Below are positions 61,339 to 64,000 of a stretch of DNA of 64,000 nt, in pieces. Made by a program: the position numbers and the translations under genes. Positions within the stretch are counted from its first letter, which is position 1, and every line of letters starts with the position of its first letter. The stretch covers positions 1 through 64,000 of the forward strand of contig NZ_BOQP01000024.1 in NCBI RefSeq assembly GCF_018332715.1, given 5' to 3'. The DNA is from Winogradskya consettensis (GTDB lineage: Bacteria > Actinomycetota > Actinomycetes > Mycobacteriales > Micromonosporaceae). The notes below the pieces were generated by a model. That model searched no databases. It was not told where the DNA came from and saw nothing but the letters and a program-made list of their open reading frames with translations.

Positions 61339-61374
61339 ATACCGGTGCTGAGAGCCTGCTCATACCAGTACTGA
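61339..61374. promoter_or_regulatory. Direct repeat between the SDR and its divergent regulator
   Basis: ATACCGGTGCTGA (61339-61351) and ATACCAGTACTGA (61362-61374) repeat at 23-bp spacing, two helical turns apart. They lie between the divergent starts and are the probable operator of the MmyB-type regulator. Confidence 0.55.
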
Positions 61375-61416
61375 CAACACCCGGCTACCGGGTTACGGCT
61401 CGGGCACGATGGTGAC

Positions 61417-62256
61417 GTGACAGCCACCGCACGCCGCAGTGAACTCGGCTCGTTCCTGCGCTCACGACGCGAACGGGTCACCCCCGGCCAGGTCGGCATG
61501 CCGCCCGGCCTCCGGCGGCGCACCCCGGGGCTGCGCCGCGAGGAGGTGGCCCAGCTCGCCGGGGTCGGCGTCACCTGGTACACCTGGCTCGAACAGGGCC
61601 GGCCGATCAACGCCAGCGCCCAGGTGCTCGCCGCGGTGGCCCGGACCCTGCGCCTCAGCGATGCCGAACGCGACCACCTCTACCGCCTGGCCGGGGTGCC
61701 CCAGCTCCGGTCCGGCGTCGAACCCGCGCCCGGCATCCCGGACGAGCTCCACGCCATCCTGCGGGCCCTCGACCCGCTGCCGGCCGTGCTGGTCAACGCC
61801 CGGACGGACGTTCTGGCCTGGAACCGGTCCTACGGCGCCGTGCACCACCACATGGTCAGCGCATCGGCCGCCGAGCGGAACACCCTCTGGTACCTCTTCA
61901 CAGCACCGCCGGAGCACAGCCGCATCCTCAACCGCGACGAGCAGGCACCCGAGGTCGTGGCAGGGTTCCGCTACCGCTACAGCCAGCACCCGGACGATCC
62001 GCAATGGCGCGATCTCGTCGCCCGGCTGCACGACGCGAGCCCGCTGTTCGCCCGCTTGTGGGACACCGAGGACGTGGCCCCGCCCTCGCTGTGCGACAAG
62101 CACTACGATTTCCCGGAGATCGGGGAGCTCCGCCTGCGCTCCACCGGCATGGACCTGATCGGCCGGCCCGGCATCCGGCTCGTCGTCCACACCCCCGCCG
62201 ACGACTGCAGCCGCGACCGGCTGGATCGGTTGAGAACCCGCCCTGTGGACGGGTAG
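61417..62256 (+). CDS. XRE regulator with MmyB-like ligand-binding domain
   Basis: This 279-residue protein has an N-terminal HTH (TPGLRREEVAQLAGVGVTWYTWLEQGR) and a C-terminal MmyB domain (VLVNARTDVLAWNRSYGAVH), which in relatives binds a fatty-acid-like ligand. It probably controls the divergent SDR. GTG 61417 has no ribosome-binding site. The gene ends at a TAG inside a 16-bp duplication. Confidence 0.92.
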   Translation: MTATARRSELGSFLRSRRERVTPGQVGMPPGLRRRTPGLRREEVAQLAGVGVTWYTWLEQGRPINASAQVLAAVARTLRLSDAERDHLYRLAGVPQLRSGVEPAPGIPDELHAILRALDPLPAVLVNARTDVLAWNRSYGAVHHHMVSASAAERNTLWYLFTAPPEHSRILNRDEQAPEVVAGFRYRYSQHPDDPQWRDLVARLHDASPLFARLWDTEDVAPPSLCDKHYDFPEIGELRLRSTGMDLIGRPGIRLVVHTPADDCSRDRLDRLRTRPVDG

Positions 62257-62283
62257 GGCCGCGCAGGAGCAGGGCCGCGCAGG
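62255..62283. repeat. Duplication overlapping the MmyB regulator stop
   Basis: AGGGCCGCGCAGG occurs at 62255-62267 and 62271-62283 (16-bp period). The first copy begins with the last two bases of the TAG stop; in the second copy the same position reads CAG. Confidence 0.75.
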
Positions 62284-62348
62284 GGTGCTCAGGTCCAATG
62301 AGTACAGATACTCAGGAGCGGGCCTGCTACGTACGGAATGTTCGTCGC

Positions 62349-63038
62349 ATGACGTTCATCGAATCCCCGCGGCGCCGGTTCCGCCATCGACGAGTGGCGA
62401 CCGGCCGTGGACGCCGGGTCGTGGTCCGGGCCGCGCGGCGGATGGGTGTGATGAGTGCGGCCGATGCCGGGCGATCGCGCGATGCGGCGTACAAAATGAT
62501 GACTCTGGGGTTGGCTCTGGTGTTTCTGCCGGTGGCGTTCGTGGTCGCCGGGCGGCGCGCTGCGCACGTGGGGTGCCGGTGGGCGCTGGCGTTCCGGTTT
62601 CCGGCCGAGCGGCTGGCCGGGCTGACCGCCGAGACCAGGGCGGCGCTCGAGGCGGCTCGGAGCAGGGCGTTGTGGCGCCACGGTGAGCTGATCGGGGTAA
62701 CGTCCGGGCACCGGCCGGCTGAGCGGCAGGCCCGCATCTTCGCCGATGCGATCCGGCGCGAGGGTTCTCTCGAAGCGGCCCGGTTGCGGGCACTGCCTCC
62801 CGGCGAGTCACGGCACGTCGCGGGCACGGCGGTGGACGTGCGGCCCGTCGAGGGGGCGCGCTGGCTGGAGCGGTACGGCGCGCGCTACGGGCTGTACCGG
62901 ATCTACGAGAACGAATGGTGGCACTTCGAGTATCGTCCGGGCGGCCGGCCTGTGCTGCTGCCGCATCCGGGCGTGACGCGGCGGCCGGCGAGGTCCACTG
63001 TCTACCGATCGAACAGGGTGCTGACGAATGCGACGTGA
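62349..63038 (+). CDS. VanY-like M15 D,D-carboxypeptidase family protein, membrane-anchored
   Basis: This protein of about 229 residues has a basic N-terminus, one membrane segment (MMTLGLALVFLPVAFVVAG) and an M15B peptidase domain with the zinc motif SRHVAGTAVDV and a late EWWHFEY. VanY-type enzymes trim D-Ala from peptidoglycan stems. The segment GVTSGHRPAERQ is typical of the family. The start is uncertain: ATG 62298, 62349 and 62451 are all in frame and none has a good ribosome-binding site. It overlaps the next gene by 11 bp. Confidence 0.85.
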   Translation: MTFIESPRRRFRHRRVATGRGRRVVVRAARRMGVMSAADAGRSRDAAYKMMTLGLALVFLPVAFVVAGRRAAHVGCRWALAFRFPAERLAGLTAETRAALEAARSRALWRHGELIGVTSGHRPAERQARIFADAIRREGSLEAARLRALPPGESRHVAGTAVDVRPVEGARWLERYGARYGLYRIYENEWWHFEYRPGGRPVLLPHPGVTRRPARSTVYRSNRVLTNAT

Positions 63039-64000
63039 CGGCGCCTGGCCGGTGGTCCTCGGCGGAATCGGCGGGGCGCTGCTGCTGACGGTGGAGGCTT
63101 CACCGGCATACGGCGGAGGGCTGCCACCGTTCTTCGGCGGGGTCGGCGCGGCGGGCTGGGGCGCGATCGTCACGACCGCGGCCGCGCTGTGCCTGCTGCG
63201 GTTCTGGCCCTACCTGCTCGGGGTCGCCGCGCTGCTCCAGCTCAGCGGGTCCCCCCACTATCTCCTCGCGATCATCGGCGTGCTGGCCTGCGCGCAGAGC
63301 CTGTTCCGCCGCGGAGCGCCCGGGTGGGGCGCGGCGGTTGCGGCCCTCAGCATCGGCTCCCGGCTGATGGGTACGGCGATGACGGGACCGGCGTGGCTGA
63401 TACTGCACGCGTCGCTGCCCACCTGGCACCGCGTGCTCACCGTGGCCGCGCTGGCGCTGCTCGGACCGGTGCTCTGGCTGTACCGGCGTGGTGATGCGGA
63501 CGCTGCCGGGCCGTGGGAGCGCGGGAAGTGGCCGTGGACCCGGGTACGCCTGGTCCTGGCCGGTGCGCTGGCGCTCGCGGTGCTGGTGCCGGTGGGCATG
63601 CTGACGACCGGGCGGATCGCGTACCTGCTGGGGGTCGACGCGTACGCGGTGGCCCGGCACGGCGCCGCGCAGGCCGCGCTGACCGGGGCGATCGTCCTGG
63701 TCACGGTTGTCGTTCTCGCCGCGATGGCCGGGCTGTGGTCCCTCGCCGGGGCGCTCACCGCGGCCACGGTGCAGGTGGCCGTGCTGGCACCCGCGATCCT
63801 CGCCCTGACCGCGCTGGCGTATTCCGACACCACGCGCTGGCTGAGCGTCCTCGCCGGTGCCGTGGCGGGCGCTGCCGCGGCCGCGAGCAGGTGGCGCATC
63901 CCGCTGGCCGCCGGGCTCACGGTGGTGGGGGCGACGACCATGCTCATCGCGTACGCCGCGACGACCGGCCATCCGGAGAAGCTCGCCACCCAGCGGCAGG
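63028..64000 (+). CDS. Integral membrane protein, partial (runs off the window)
   Basis: The frame opens at ATG 63028, overlapping the VanY-like stop, and stays open to the right edge (at least 324 residues). It has many hydrophobic segments (VVLGGIGGALLLTV, LCLLRFWPYLLGVAALLQL, VRLVLAGALALAVLVPVGML and more), so about eight to ten membrane helices. No family is recognised. The overlap suggests co-expression with the peptidase. Confidence 0.7.
   Translation, partial: MRRDGAWPVVLGGIGGALLLTVEASPAYGGGLPPFFGGVGAAGWGAIVTTAAALCLLRFWPYLLGVAALLQLSGSPHYLLAIIGVLACAQSLFRRGAPGWGAAVAALSIGSRLMGTAMTGPAWLILHASLPTWHRVLTVAALALLGPVLWLYRRGDADAAGPWERGKWPWTRVRLVLAGALALAVLVPVGMLTTGRIAYLLGVDAYAVARHGAAQAALTGAIVLVTVVVLAAMAGLWSLAGALTAATVQVAVLAPAILALTALAYSDTTRWLSVLAGAVAGAAAAASRWRIPLAAGLTVVGATTMLIAYAATTGHPEKLATQRQ

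Overview
The window is one contiguous stretch of very GC-rich actinobacterial chromosome. Several gene families point to a filamentous actinomycete of the Micromonosporaceae (an Actinoplanes-like organism is the best guess): a DUF222/HNH endonuclease, a SigE-type ECF sigma factor, an F420-type LLM oxidoreductase, an XRE regulator with an MmyB domain, WXG100-like/DUF1023 proteins, a YcnI protein, an AA10 LPMO and an LPXTG surface protein. The species assignment is inference. I saw no tRNA, rRNA, CRISPR array, insertion sequence or prophage.

Layout. 1-3.6 kb: the 3' end of an unknown gene, an HNH endonuclease, a broken alpha/beta hydrolase carrying an 18-bp repeat array, and folD behind a ZTP riboswitch. 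3.6-7.2 kb: a tight operon of polysaccharide deacetylase, GH26-like hydrolase and a TPR-GGDEF diguanylate cyclase. 7.5-18.9 kb: mixed housekeeping and envelope genes, including a ScyD/E-like protein, a nucleotide kinase, a sigma/anti-sigma pair, a metallophosphoesterase, an M1 peptidase, a PP2C phosphatase and a PDZ-less HtrA. 18.9-22.4 kb: a fused, asymmetric ABC exporter. 22.9-28.9 kb: a complete oligopeptide/nickel-type ABC importer (oppC, A, B, D, F order). 28.9-33.3 kb: a multicopper oxidase divergent from a NarL-type two-component system that leads into an aminoglycoside-phosphotransferase-like gene. 33.4-37.2 kb: a DUF4236 protein, an isolated mraY, and an Lrp regulator divergent from an EamA exporter.

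37.1-40.5 kb: an alpha/beta hydrolase with a leader-peptide attenuator, an MBL-fold hydrolase and an LLM oxidoreductase. 40.5-44.6 kb: an LPXTG surface protein, a membrane-anchored LPMO, an FKBP and a lipoprotein. 44.7-47.9 kb: a sugar or polyol ABC importer without its ATPase. 48-52.3 kb: an S4 protein, YcnI, a DHH phosphoesterase, zwf and a peroxiredoxin. 52.4-56 kb: STAS and a serine hydrolase, map divergent from an XRE regulator, and lipoproteins. 56-59 kb: a type VII-like cassette (EspC-like protein, WXG-DUF1023 hydrolase, lipoprotein) with a TetR that also faces an MFS pump across a three-copy operator. 60.5-64 kb: an SDR divergent from an MmyB regulator, a VanY-like peptidase and a membrane protein cut by the window edge.

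The most unusual property is distributed. At about nine loci a short tandem repeat (14-26 bp, a different sequence each time) begins at or spans a gene's stop codon. At one of them (32344-32416) the repeats form a relay of stop-start overlaps linking a response regulator to a kinase gene. Other points of note are a candidate leader-peptide attenuator at 37.9-38.0 kb, an alpha/beta hydrolase whose nucleophile position is Asn, and a YcnI whose N-terminal copper-ligand His is Asp.
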